Shown here: positions 18,258 to 26,834 of the stretch, piece by piece
How positions within the stretch are numbered: the stretch's first letter is position 1
Layout of the letters: the number at the start of each line of letters is the position of its first letter
Assembly: GCA_039184865.1 (NCBI GenBank)
Contig: JBCDAV010000015.1
Location: forward strand, 1 to 64,000
Length of the DNA stretch: 64,000 nucleotides
Reading direction: 5' to 3'
Source of the DNA: Thermohalobaculum sp039184865
GTDB taxonomy: Bacteria > Pseudomonadota > Alphaproteobacteria > Rhodobacterales > Rhodobacteraceae
Made by a program: the position numbers and the translations under genes
The notes under the pieces: generated by a model
Told to the model about the DNA's origin: nothing
The model's input: the letters and a program-made list of their open reading frames with translations, nothing else
Databases searched by the model: none

Positions 18258-19751
18258 TCAGCCATCTCCATCCATCGGGCTGCGCGGTTTGGCGGTCTCG
18301 TTGCGAGGACGGCGCGGGCGTGTTGCACGTTTCTTGGCCAGTGCATCCGTGTCTTCATCCTTTGCGTCTGCCTTGTCCGCGGGCGCCTCCTTCGGTGCCT
18401 GGGCAGCTTTCTTACGCGGTGCAGCCGCAGAGGGTTTGCTCGACGTCTTCGGCTTGGCACGTGCTCGTGCTCTAGCCTTTGGCTTGGCGGCGGCGGAGGA
18501 CGATGGTTCTGGTTTCGATGCGCTACCGCTGTCAGGTTCCGCAATCTCGGTGGGTACCGGGCACAGCAGGCAAGGATACGTGTCCGGGTCGTGGAGGCGC
18601 AGGTAGAACCGACCGATACCGGCATATCCGGTCAGCAGAGATGGCGTCGGCTGGCGATTGGGTGCGGCCGTCGGCCAAGGCATCCGCGCCATGACGATCG
18701 ATTGGGCGCCATAGGCCGAAATCTCCGAGAGGCGCTGTTCCCAGCCCGCCTGCCCAGCGCGCGCGGCCTCGAGCAGCGCCTCGCCATGCCCCGCCAATCC
18801 GCCCGCGGCGGAAAAATCCTGATAGGCCATAGAGCCGATTTCTGTGACGGCCTTGACCGCCTCGAGAGCGGCGTTCAGTTCGTCTTGCGTTTCGGTCCGT
18901 TCGGGCATGTGGCGCAGAACAGCGCAGCGAGACAGCGCGACACCAGTCGCCCCATGCTCCCAGGCAACCGGGAAGCGTGCGCCCTGCGACGCGGCGAGAT
19001 GTGGTGTCTCGGCTCCGACGCGGTAGTCCGGCCACATGCGGCGCGCAGTGTCAAATCCCTTGGCAGCATATGCCAGGGCGTCATTGGCAGCGTCCCGGAA
19101 CGTGGCCTCTCCGCTTGCCTTGGCGAGCGCGGCCAAGACGGCTGCGATCCCGTCGACCCCATGCGCGAGCCCCAGCAAGTTGGGGTGCGGCTGACTCGTG
19201 TCCGTGGGCCAGGACAGGGTATCACCGTCACGGACACCTGCCTTCACCAGCGCGCGGCCAAGTTCCACGGATGCGGACAGATCGCTCCCCGCCATAAGTT
19301 GCGCGGCAATGGCGCCCGCCGTCCCGTCGTACAGCGCATGTCTCTTCACCGGTCGCAACTCCGCCAGCATCTTTCGGCCATGCGCCACAAGCTGCTGATC
19401 ACCCAGCTTCTCACCACCGAACACAAGGGCGAGTGCAATCCCGGGGCGCCCGACGAACAGACCGCCATCTGGCGCAGGGCTTGCCATCGCCGCCCGCAAG
19501 GCGCCCTGTGCGGTTGCCAACATCATGCCATCGCCGGAGGCAGTCCCGATCTCGGACAGGAAAAGTCCGATGCCCGCGCCACCGCTTCCAAGATCGTGCC
19601 CCGCCGCCACATATGCTGGAACCATGCGCAGATGGTCGGCATGCCAGCCCCAACCCATCCAGCCGCACATGTTCCCCGCCCAATAGGCCTGGCCTGCCAG
19701 GCGCCGGCCCAGATCCGCGGCAATGTCCAGATGCGCGAGCGCAGGGGTCAA
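18258..19751 (-). CDS. LanC-like protein lacking zinc cysteines, with a basic Ala/Lys/Pro tail
   Basis: A 497-residue protein starting at TTG 19751, strongly supported by AGGAGAA six bases upstream and a TTGA overlap with the preceding stop. Residues 1-about 390 form an alpha/alpha toroid of the LanC-like family (GGAGIGLFLSE, GLAHGVDGIAAVL, LLTGYAGIGRFYL). In lanthionine cyclases zinc is held by Cys (WCHG) and Cys-His (LCHG). Here these read AWEHGATG (Glu265) and LAGHGEA (Gly before His322), so both Cys ligands are missing. Residues about 405-497 form a histone-H1-like tail rich in Ala, Lys, Pro and Arg, likely disordered. It follows the HopA1-like gene with a 4-base overlap. It may bind or shape the substrate without canonical zinc-dependent cyclisation. 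Confidence 0.8.
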   Translation of the reverse strand: MTPALAHLDIAADLGRRLAGQAYWAGNMCGWMGWGWHADHLRMVPAYVAAGHDLGSGGAGIGLFLSEIGTASGDGMMLATAQGALRAAMASPAPDGGLFVGRPGIALALVFGGEKLGDQQLVAHGRKMLAELRPVKRHALYDGTAGAIAAQLMAGSDLSASVELGRALVKAGVRDGDTLSWPTDTSQPHPNLLGLAHGVDGIAAVLAALAKASGEATFRDAANDALAYAAKGFDTARRMWPDYRVGAETPHLAASQGARFPVAWEHGATGVALSRCAVLRHMPERTETQDELNAALEAVKAVTEIGSMAYQDFSAAGGLAGHGEALLEAARAGQAGWEQRLSEISAYGAQSIVMARMPWPTAAPNRQPTPSLLTGYAGIGRFYLRLHDPDTYPCLLCPVPTEIAEPDSGSASKPEPSSSAAAKPKARARARAKPKTSSKPSAAAPRKKAAQAPKEAPADKADAKDEDTDALAKKRATRPRRPRNETAKPRSPMDGDG

Positions 19752-20737
19752 GCGGCTTCTCCTGCCCGAAGGTCATCAAACATGTCCGACCGGCCGGTAC
19801 CGCGCCAGGGAGCATCCGGATTTAGCCCGGCTTGCACGAACCGGTCCTCGACCGCTTGCAGCCGGGCGGCGGTATCAGCTTGCCCCGTGGCGCTCAGGCC
19901 CAGGACGGCCTCGGCAACCAGCCGGCAGCGCTGCATCCCGAAGCTTTCGGCATTGCCGGGGTCATCCGCGACACCGACGCCCTCGGCCAGAGGGTAGGTG
20001 AACAACGGCACCCGCGGCTTCAGCACCGCATCCTCGGGTTTGCCCGCCAACAGCAGCCTGCTGACGATGCCGTTGAACCGCCGGGAAACATAGAGCACAG
20101 CGCTGTCCGCGCGCGTGTAATGCGTCGGATCGGTCAACGCCTTCATCCGGAACGGCACCGAATAGGCATTCAGCAGTTGGCTCACCCAAGCCACGAGTGC
20201 GACAGCCCCTTGGGGCGTCGTGTTGAAATAGAACCGGAACAAGGCATGGTCCGACCATACATGGATCGGCGCCTCGCCATAAACGTAGTAAAATCCCGCC
20301 TGAACCGTGTGCGACCCGCCCGGGCGAAAGACCGTGACCATCGCGCCACGCGCGGTCGGCGTCCACGGCCCCTGACTGCCGATGAAACCGCCGGGCGGCA
20401 CGACCATCTCGACACCGTCCTTCAGCGCGGAGATCGCGCCGTCCGGCTGCACGGCGGCCACTTGCCAGCCCGGATCCCAGATATCGCGGCTCTGATTGGC
20501 ATGTGCCAGCCGCAAGGGATGATCCGGCGCGAACTGCGGAACATCAGGCGCTATGCCGTACTCGTTGGCATAGGCGGCCGTATACAGTGCGTTGGTGAGC
20601 AAGGGTACCAGACCCGCGACATCCCCGGACGGATCGCTGGCGATCACCGGCCCATCGGCCAATCGAAACGCTGTGCGCGACACAAGCGTCAGATCATCGA
20701 AGACCCGGCTCAGCGTGTCATGCATCACCCGTTCCAT
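19748..20737 (-). CDS. HopA1-like protein (class V lanthipeptide lyase-type component)
   Basis: A 329-residue protein. The segment FRFYFNTTPQGAVALVAWV and later AVLYVSRRFNGIVSRLLL are typical of the HopA1 effector-like family. In class V lanthipeptide clusters, such as those for lexapeptide and pristinin A3, a HopA1-like protein partners an APH-like kinase to eliminate phosphate from phospho-Ser/Thr, giving dehydroamino acids. Here it immediately follows such a kinase, overlapping it by 13 bases (ATG 20737, with GGAG at suitable spacing; ATG 20725 in a TGATG overlap is an alternative start). No signal peptide or type III secretion context is present, so a secreted effector role is unlikely. 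Elimination activity is inferred from family and context. Confidence 0.75.
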   Translation of the reverse strand: MERVMHDTLSRVFDDLTLVSRTAFRLADGPVIASDPSGDVAGLVPLLTNALYTAAYANEYGIAPDVPQFAPDHPLRLAHANQSRDIWDPGWQVAAVQPDGAISALKDGVEMVVPPGGFIGSQGPWTPTARGAMVTVFRPGGSHTVQAGFYYVYGEAPIHVWSDHALFRFYFNTTPQGAVALVAWVSQLLNAYSVPFRMKALTDPTHYTRADSAVLYVSRRFNGIVSRLLLAGKPEDAVLKPRVPLFTYPLAEGVGVADDPGNAESFGMQRCRLVAEAVLGLSATGQADTAARLQAVEDRFVQAGLNPDAPWRGTGRSDMFDDLRAGEAA

Positions 20738-21834
20738 GCCAACGCTCCGGGTCCCATCAGATCATCTGCTGCCTTCTGCGGCTGCATCGCGATCTGCTCG
20801 GCCAGTCCCATCAGGTATTCTGCTTGCGCCATGGGCAGGGTTGCGTTGATGAGCCCTTCGAACACCGACAACACGAGGCGGCCGGACAAGTAGGCCATGC
20901 ATCTGAGGCCGCCGAACTCGGCCAATTGCCCGGTCAGTCCGCGCGTTTCGGCGTAGGCCTCCCAGAACCTGCGCATGGCAGGCTTGGCCGCGCCCAGTTG
21001 CCGGTCCTCACGCGGCGCATCGCCCGCGGGCGGCACGTGGTTCTGCGAAAGGACGACGTAGAGGATGTAGGAGGCAAAGATCGCCGCGATATCCCAGGCC
21101 GCATCGCCGACATCCGCAAGTTCCCAATCGATGGCCTTGAAGTCATGAGCGCCGGCAGGCGTGGCGGGGAAGATCAGGAAATTGTCCCACTTCATGTCCC
21201 CATGCACCAATGCGTCGAACTGGTAACCCTGACCCAGTTGCGCCAGATGCGCCAACAACAAGGGCCGGGCTCTCAGCATCTGGATCATCTCGGGGCCGAC
21301 ACCGGGGCCGAACTGGTCCAGCGGCGACAGGGATTGCGGTGATAGCCCCAGAACCCAGGGTTTCTGGGCCGGGAAGATCCCGGACTCCAACGCTGCCTTC
21401 AAGCTCGCCGTATCCGCGTGATAGGTCCCCAGTCCCCGCCCAAGCAGTTCCCCGACCTCGGGTGGAAACCGACCGAGCCGCCAGTGCAGTTCGTTGACGT
21501 TCTCGCCCCCGGGCACAAGGTCCAATACTAGCGCCGTGCGCGTCGGATCATAGTGCCTGAACTTTGGCACGATGCGCCGCAGCGCGACAAACTCGTCGCG
21601 GCCGGCGATTAGGGTGAAAAGCTGAGCCTCGCGGTTGAGCGTGTGTATGGCATCTGCAGCCGCTGATCGAACCTGCTTGACGAAGAAGCCTCCGCCCGCA
21701 CCCGTCATGATCTTGAAGTTCCGGCAACGCCGGCCTGCTTCGAGCACGGTAACCTCGCCCGCGACCACATCCTTGGCACTCAGGAGTCCGCGCTCGATCA
21801 GAAAGTCGGTCACATCCTGGGATGACAGGAACAT
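20725..21834 (-). CDS. Aminoglycoside-phosphotransferase-like kinase of the modification cluster
   Basis: A 369-residue APH/choline-kinase fold protein. A phosphate-anchoring Lys is at about 53 (GGFFVKQVR), the catalytic loop at 211 reads VHGDMKWDNFLI (HGDxxxxN), and the metal-binding Asp at 236 is in AIDWELADVG. In class V lanthipeptide systems such stand-alone kinases phosphorylate Ser/Thr of the precursor before HopA1-type elimination. It lies between the Ser/Thr/Pro-rich protein gene (72 bases upstream) and the HopA1-like gene (overlapping), so that protein is the natural candidate substrate. ATG 21834 is chosen; a GTG at 21843 is also in frame, and neither has a strong ribosome-binding site. 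Antibiotic phosphorylation is a less likely alternative. Confidence 0.8.
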   Translation of the reverse strand: MFLSSQDVTDFLIERGLLSAKDVVAGEVTVLEAGRRCRNFKIMTGAGGGFFVKQVRSAAADAIHTLNREAQLFTLIAGRDEFVALRRIVPKFRHYDPTRTALVLDLVPGGENVNELHWRLGRFPPEVGELLGRGLGTYHADTASLKAALESGIFPAQKPWVLGLSPQSLSPLDQFGPGVGPEMIQMLRARPLLLAHLAQLGQGYQFDALVHGDMKWDNFLIFPATPAGAHDFKAIDWELADVGDAAWDIAAIFASYILYVVLSQNHVPPAGDAPREDRQLGAAKPAMRRFWEAYAETRGLTGQLAEFGGLRCMAYLSGRLVLSVFEGLINATLPMAQAEYLMGLAEQIAMQPQKAADDLMGPGALAWNG

Positions 21835-21906
21835 CGGAAACACCAGTCGAGGTCAGAGAAACCGGTCCCGCCATGCGGGGCCGGTTGGTGTCGTCGGCGC
21901 CAGCCG

Positions 21907-23490
21907 TCAGCCGAAGGGACCGCGGATCGTGGTAATCGGAGTGGTCGGGATCGGCGTCGTCGGGATCGGCGATGCAAGAGAAGTCGGCACCGAAGTCGGA
22001 ACTGGCGAAGCTGGGCTGAACGGTGACGGGACCGGCGAAACCGGGCTGACGGGCGAGACCGGCGAACGTGTCGGGAAGATCGTCGGTGGCTTCGAAATCG
22101 TCGGCGCTGGCGTCACCGGGCTTCCGGGCGTCCCAGGCGTGAACGTCGGCGGCGTGCGCGTGATCGTCGGCACAGGCGTGCCAGGGGTCACGGTCGGCGG
22201 TGGTGTGAACGGCGTCGGCGGTGTCAGCGTCGGCGGCGTCAGAGTCGGTGGCGGCGTAAATGTCGGCACCGGGGTGCCCGGGGTGCCAGGGGTCACGGTC
22301 GGCGGTGGTGTGAACGGCGTCGGTGGCGTGAACGTCGGCGGTGTCTTGGTCACGGTCGGGACCGGTGTGCCGGGCGTACCTGGCGTTCCGGGGGTTACCG
22401 GCGTACCGGGCGTCCCGGGCGTGCGCGTGATCGTCGGCACTGAGGTGCCCGGTGTCCCGGGCGTCCGCGTGATCGTCGGGATTGGAGTCGCGGGTGACAC
22501 AGGCGTCCGCGTCATCGTCGGAACCGGTGTCCCCGGCGTCATGGGACTGATCGGCGACACAGGCGAGATCGGCCCGCCCGTCGGGGCAGGGATGAACATG
22601 TTCTCCTGCATCCGCGCCAGTCCGCCCAGTTGGGCCTCTTGCATGAACTGCAACTGCTGCAGACCCTGAAGCTGCTGCATCTGCTGCAACTGGACCGCCG
22701 CGATCGGGTCGAACTGGGAACGCGCCGCAAGCTCGGCCTCGGCGCCGGTCCATGACACGGTTGGTCCGACCGTGGCGGAGGCAGAGCCCGATACGGTAAC
22801 CGAGACGGATCCCGAGACCGGCGACCAGGTCGCATTGGGATCCGCTCCAACCGCCTGGAACTGGTCCTGTGCCGTGGCCGTCACCGTGACGGTCGGCGGG
22901 CAGGTCCCGGTGATCGAGCTGACCGGCGTCGACACGGTCACGCTCTGCGGCCCGGTAAGCGCGGCGGGGTCCATGCCGAAACCAGGCTGAACGGCCAGGC
23001 CGGGCCGCATCGCGACGCCCGGGTGGATCATCGAGCGCGCGGCGAATTCAGCCTCGGCACCCGTCCAGGACACGGTCGGCCCCACGGTCGCTGAACCGGT
23101 GCCTGAAACCGTCACACTGACGGACCCTGAAACCGGCGACCATGTCGCGTTGGGATCGGCATACTCGTAGCCCTGGGCCTGCAACGGCAGGGTCCGGGTG
23201 TCCGTCTGCGTCACCGTGATCGTCGGCCAGCAGGTGCCGGTGATCGAGGTTGGGGGCGTGTGGGTAAACGTGCCCAGGCTCGCAGGCCCCATTTGCGGTC
23301 CAATCGCCGAGCGCGCGACCAGTTCCGCTTCACCTCCCCAAGACACGGTCGGACCGACAGTTGCCGAACCTGTGCCCGAAACCGTCACGCTAACGGAGCC
23401 CGATACCGGTGACCATGTCGCATTGGGATCTGCAGCCGCTCCAGAGCCATACCCGCCGTAGGGGTAGGGGTTGTATCCGTATCCATACAT
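21907..23490 (-). CDS. Giant Thr/Pro/Ser-rich repeat protein, proposed substrate of the kinase/HopA1/LanC set
   Basis: A 527-residue protein with no recognised family. It begins with a Tyr/Gly-rich stretch (MYGYGYNPYPYGGYGSG). Three near-identical repeats follow at residues 21-57, 112-148 and 217-253 (DPNATWSPVSGSVSVTVSG then ATVGPTVSW). The first two are followed by SITGTC-x-PTxTVT, containing the only two cysteines (87 and 197). Residues 260-300 are Gln/Leu/Met-rich. Residues 300-527 are a mucin-like tail of Pro, Thr, Ser and Gly (TPGTPVPT, TITRTPGT). The start at 23490 has GGGAGAA upstream. It lacks a signal peptide. Position between the subtilase and the kinase, plus the abundance of Ser/Thr, make it the likely target for dehydration, or alternatively a structural or surface protein that is only phosphorylated. 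Confidence 0.75.
   Translation of the reverse strand: MYGYGYNPYPYGGYGSGAAADPNATWSPVSGSVSVTVSGTGSATVGPTVSWGGEAELVARSAIGPQMGPASLGTFTHTPPTSITGTCWPTITVTQTDTRTLPLQAQGYEYADPNATWSPVSGSVSVTVSGTGSATVGPTVSWTGAEAEFAARSMIHPGVAMRPGLAVQPGFGMDPAALTGPQSVTVSTPVSSITGTCPPTVTVTATAQDQFQAVGADPNATWSPVSGSVSVTVSGSASATVGPTVSWTGAEAELAARSQFDPIAAVQLQQMQQLQGLQQLQFMQEAQLGGLARMQENMFIPAPTGGPISPVSPISPMTPGTPVPTMTRTPVSPATPIPTITRTPGTPGTSVPTITRTPGTPGTPVTPGTPGTPGTPVPTVTKTPPTFTPPTPFTPPPTVTPGTPGTPVPTFTPPPTLTPPTLTPPTPFTPPPTVTPGTPVPTITRTPPTFTPGTPGSPVTPAPTISKPPTIFPTRSPVSPVSPVSPVPSPFSPASPVPTSVPTSLASPIPTTPIPTTPITTIRGPFG
22732..23430 (-). repeat. Three long in-frame repeats within the candidate substrate gene
   Basis: Coding-strand copies lie at about 23430-23320, 23157-23047 and 22842-22732, each about 111 bases. 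At protein level they are nearly identical, while third-position changes have accumulated, pointing to selection on the protein sequence rather than recent duplication. Confidence 0.8.
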
Positions 23491-23514
23491 GGCTTTCTCC
23501 CTTGCAGATCCGCT

Positions 23515-25065
23515 TCAAGTTCCATTCACGGGCGGTTCGGGTGGTCGGTTCAACCCGGTGGCAAGGCCATAACCGCCCACGGGCTGAGACAAACCGATAT
23601 TGCGCAGCATCGCGAACAGGACCTGTGTCGCCCTCGTCGCGCGGTCCGGACCGCGCGGGGCGTCGCGATAGACCGGGTCCTGAGCCAGAACAGTCGCGAG
23701 GGCGGCGGTCGCAATCGGTGCTGCCATGCTCGTCCCGTTCTTGATGCCATAGGGTGCTGGAACCGCTCCGGTTGCGGGTACTGTCGAAATGATCCCTACC
23801 CCCGGTGCCGAGCATGTCAGCCCCGGACCCACATTCGAGAAATTGGCAGCGAACAGCCCGGGCGCGGCGCTCGCGAAGGCGTAAGGTGATTGCGGCACGC
23901 TTGCCGATGCCATTGTTCCCTCGGGTGCCGCTCCGTAAAGCCCCAGAGCCGAGACTGCTATCGTTTCGGGATAACCTGCCGGGAAACTCAGCGGAGCGCC
24001 CCGGTCATTGCCCGCCGAGGCAACGCAAAGCGCCCCATTTTCAAGGGCTGCCACCACCGCGTCACGCTCGATCATCGAGGGCTCTGACGCGCCCAGGCTG
24101 AGATTGATCAGATCCGCCTCGAAGTCGATCGAAAGCGCGTCGATGGCCTCGGCAATATCGCCCTGATGGGCACCGCCTTCCGCATCGAACACCCGGACCG
24201 CACCCAGGTCGGCACCCGGAGCAATTCCGGCGTAGTCGCCCGAGCCCTTGACCGGTCGCGCTCCGATCAGACCGGCTACATGTGTGCCGTGCCCGCGGGT
24301 ATCCTGCGTCGCCTTTGCCGTCCGCTGATCGCCCGACAACGTGATGGCTCCGAGCCCCTTCGCATGCTTCAGGTAGGGGTGCGGGCCAAGCCCGGTGTCG
24401 ACGACGCCGATCTTGATGCCTTTGCCGGCGTCCTCGTCATAGCCGTAAAGCTGAACAAGCTGGCGCCACCAAGCATCCGGGCCGGTCTTGGGCAGGGCAC
24501 CAAGCGGCAGGTCACCGCCCTGGGTTGGTGGCGGTAGCAAAGCCGTCCAGTAGCTGTTCGCAGGCTCGATGGCCATCATCGTCGGCCAGAACCGGGCCGG
24601 GTCGTAGATCAGGCTGAGCTTGCCGTCCTTGTCCGTTTCGGTCTCGACACGCGTTCCCGAGCCGACGCCGGACAACGGCGACAGGATGAACATCACCCGC
24701 GCACCGACGATGCCCTTGCCGTCGCCGAGAACCCTGAACTCCAGTTTCTGACCCAGACCTGCAGAAGGCGGCAGCGATCCCTGGGCCTCGACAATCGCGT
24801 CTACGGCCAGGCAAACCGATTCTGCGGAGTAGCGGGGCATTTCGGGCTCGATCAGCACGTCGCCGCCAAGCTCGTCCGCCAACCTGGCTACATCCGCGGT
24901 ATCCGCCTCGACGACGAGCACGCGGCGTTTCTCCTCGGCGGCGGGCTTGCTGTCGCGCAGGATGTTTGTGTTGGCACTCAGCGTTCCAGCGACCCGGTCC
25001 ACGGCTTCCCGCTTTTCGCGTCGAGAGCGCCCACCTGAAAGGCGGTTTGCTACGATCAAGCGCAT
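23515..25065 (-). CDS. Subtilisin-like (S8) serine protease of the modification cluster
   Basis: A 516-residue protein. ATG 25065 is chosen because GGGG lies at good spacing; ATG 25095 in frame has no ribosome-binding site. Residues 1-200 are an N-terminal extension with inhibitor/propeptide-like and beta-rich parts (FRVLGDGKGIVGARV). The S8 domain follows with Asp223 (IGVVDTGLG), His259 (RGHGTHVAG), oxyanion Asn353 (ASAGND) and Ser446 (NGTSMAAP). No signal peptide is seen, so it may act in the cytoplasm or leave by a non-Sec path. It is the first gene of the operon, 24 bases before the repeat protein. By analogy with LanP proteases it may trim the modified substrate. Confidence 0.85.
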   Translation of the reverse strand: MRLIVANRLSGGRSRREKREAVDRVAGTLSANTNILRDSKPAAEEKRRVLVVEADTADVARLADELGGDVLIEPEMPRYSAESVCLAVDAIVEAQGSLPPSAGLGQKLEFRVLGDGKGIVGARVMFILSPLSGVGSGTRVETETDKDGKLSLIYDPARFWPTMMAIEPANSYWTALLPPPTQGGDLPLGALPKTGPDAWWRQLVQLYGYDEDAGKGIKIGVVDTGLGPHPYLKHAKGLGAITLSGDQRTAKATQDTRGHGTHVAGLIGARPVKGSGDYAGIAPGADLGAVRVFDAEGGAHQGDIAEAIDALSIDFEADLINLSLGASEPSMIERDAVVAALENGALCVASAGNDRGAPLSFPAGYPETIAVSALGLYGAAPEGTMASASVPQSPYAFASAAPGLFAANFSNVGPGLTCSAPGVGIISTVPATGAVPAPYGIKNGTSMAAPIATAALATVLAQDPVYRDAPRGPDRATRATQVLFAMLRNIGLSQPVGGYGLATGLNRPPEPPVNGT

Positions 25066-25212
25066 TTGCAACCCCCCGCCGGGGTTTGTCCGCATTCACG
25101 GATCGTCCGACCAAGCGAATGCGTCACTCACCGGCAGCCGTCGTTCTGTCCCAAAATGGTACCAGCGAATCGATCTCGTTCAACAATTTTTAGACGAATG
25201 GAGTCGATTCGC

Positions 25213-25743
25213 TTACTCGTGACGGTAGAGTCTTTCGGATTTTATCCGGTAATACATGTTCTTAGACAGGAATGTCTCAACCGGGCTCCCAGCGGCAATC
25301 CGGGCCCGGATCTCCCGGCTCGACAGTGCGCCGAACCGACTGTCCGAGGACCTTGGCACCACGAATGGCGGTGCGATTCTGCGGATATCGGCGGCCCCGG
25401 GCCATCTGTCGAAATGACGCTCGACGTCCTGACCCATGATCAATCGAAAGAGACTGCTCGGGTGCTGTATCGACAAGCTTTTGACCAGGTCCAGCGTCCG
25501 GCCAGTCGGATTTTGCGCCTCATCAGTCCGCACCGCAACAGTTCCGGGAAAGGCTTCGCAAAATGCTCGACAAAGCTCGACCCGCACATCGAAATCCGTA
25601 AGCACCTTGCCACCTCGATGATGCATAACCGGGAGCAGCCACACTTGATCAATGCCCTGCCGGAGCACTGTCCGGATTGCCTCAGCATGCCCAAGGTGAG
25701 GCGGATTGAAACTGCCGCCGAACAGGCCGATGACTTGCGCCAA
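25213..25743 (-). CDS. nadD: Nicotinate-nucleotide adenylyltransferase (NadD)
   Basis: A 176-residue nucleotidyltransferase. It starts with GLFGGSFNPPHLGHAEA, the adenylyltransferase GSFNPxHxGH motif, and has SSREIRARIAAG near the C terminus, the ISSTxIR-type ATP-binding motif. It transfers AMP from ATP to nicotinate mononucleotide in NAD synthesis, in the cytoplasm. It is somewhat shorter than the roughly 190-220 residues typical of the family. The gene is divergent from a GNAT acetyltransferase and separated from the modification operon by about 150 bases, so it is probably an ordinary housekeeping gene beyond the cluster border. Confidence 0.85.
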   Translation of the reverse strand: MAQVIGLFGGSFNPPHLGHAEAIRTVLRQGIDQVWLLPVMHHRGGKVLTDFDVRVELCRAFCEAFPGTVAVRTDEAQNPTGRTLDLVKSLSIQHPSSLFRLIMGQDVERHFDRWPGAADIRRIAPPFVVPRSSDSRFGALSSREIRARIAAGSPVETFLSKNMYYRIKSERLYRHE

Positions 25744-25796
25744 TTCTGATGGCTCCGTATTCTCTCTTCTGCAGGATGCCTAACGTAGGCTCTTTT

Positions 25797-26324
25797 ATGA
25801 CGGACAACGATGCAAGATTCATGATCGTGCCGCTGACCGTGGCCGACACACAAGCCTATCTCGCTGCCGTTGCGCGCAGCAGGAATGAGTTGTCGAAATG
25901 GCTCCCCTGGGCTGGCGACAGTTTCCAACCAGGGCAAGGTGTTGCCTGGGTGCAGTCGCGGGCACAGGCGTGGTCTTCCGGACAGGAATATAGCTTCGCA
26001 GCGAAGCACCCTCTGACCGGAGACCTTCTTGGCTCTGCCTCACTCAATCGCATCGACTGGGCAAATGGATGCGCCAATCTTGGCTTCTGGACAGCATCAG
26101 ATGCGGTGAAGACCGGCGTCGCGACAACAGCTTGCCGCGCAGTGGGCGACTTTGCAGTCGATACACTTGGTCTGGTCCGGATCGAAATCTTGACTTCGGT
26201 CCACAACAAAGGCGCTCTGAAAGTCGCCAGAAATGCAGACTACAATCGTGAGGCGACCCTCAAATCAAGGCTGCGGTTACCGGACGGTCTTCATGACGCA
26301 GTACTCTATGCAAGAACGCGATAG
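25797..26324 (+). CDS. GNAT-family acetyltransferase, RimJ/RimL type
   Basis: A 175-residue acetyltransferase. It has the RimJ/RimL-like opening (LTVADTQAYLAAVARSRNEL, then WLPWAG), a YSFAAKHPLTGDLLGSASL strand pair, and an ANLGFWTASDAVKTGVAT acetyl-CoA region, which is slightly divergent from the consensus RxxGxA. These enzymes acetylate protein N termini or small amines with acetyl-CoA. ATG 25797 is chosen over upstream in-frame starts at 25749 and 25776, which lack ribosome-binding sites and extend beyond homology. Divergent from nadD. Substrate cannot be inferred. Confidence 0.7.
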   Translation: MTDNDARFMIVPLTVADTQAYLAAVARSRNELSKWLPWAGDSFQPGQGVAWVQSRAQAWSSGQEYSFAAKHPLTGDLLGSASLNRIDWANGCANLGFWTASDAVKTGVATTACRAVGDFAVDTLGLVRIEILTSVHNKGALKVARNADYNREATLKSRLRLPDGLHDAVLYARTR

Positions 26325-26834
26325 AGCAGTTCAGTTTGGATCCATTGCTCACAGGGTGAGCTACTCCCCAAGTCATGGCTAATGAGCTTTGTCTAGATCC
26401 TCTTTTCTGACGGCATCGCGGCGCGCACCTCTGGCGACGAAACTAAGATCAGTGTCTCGGACTATGACGGCTGTGAAGTGACTTGAGTTGCCGATCAGCG
26501 CGACAACGGCATTACCGCGACCCCGTGCATCAGGTTTGCGTCGCTTCAGTTCTTTGAGCTTGCACAGATCCCATCATCGCCAATTTCTCGGCTCGATGCT
26601 GGAAAGCCAGCTTGAACGCGTGCTACACCCACGAGTTCGAAGGCACTGTAGTGTTTCCGCCTTCTTCTTAGAATCTGCAGATCCAGATGGACGAGCGTAC
26701 GTCCGAACCGCCGCGCATCCTTAGCACAAACCACGCGCGACCGATTTTCGCTTCCGTCCCTTGGCTGCCAAGCTATATACGGCGCATCGGGCGCGGCTCT
26801 CGCGCAGAACCACCGACAGAGAGAGGGACCTCCC
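26325..26834. other. Intergenic stretch without a recognisable gene
   Basis: About 510 bases of mixed composition upstream of sodB. Frames of 78 and 96 codons occur on the two strands but show no domain, no coupling and no ribosome-binding site. The sodB promoter should lie in the last 100 bases, but I cannot place it confidently. Confidence 0.4.

Noticed and set aside
17109..19997. A 962-codon open frame on the plus strand
   Set aside because: It is antisense to the radical SAM, AKR-like and LanC-like genes; it is Arg/His-rich with no domain.
19748..20737. A type III secreted effector
   Set aside because: The HopA1 similarity is better explained by the kinase/LanC context; no type III genes or chaperone are present.
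18258..21834. A standard class I or class II lanthipeptide cluster
   Set aside because: There is no LanB or LanM dehydratase; dehydration would have to come from the kinase and HopA1-like proteins, and the LanC-like protein lacks zinc cysteines.
22050..22600. Collagen-like or simple microsatellite expansion
   Set aside because: The Thr/Pro/Gly repeats are irregular, in frame and within a protein with other conserved repeats; there is no Gly-X-Y periodicity.
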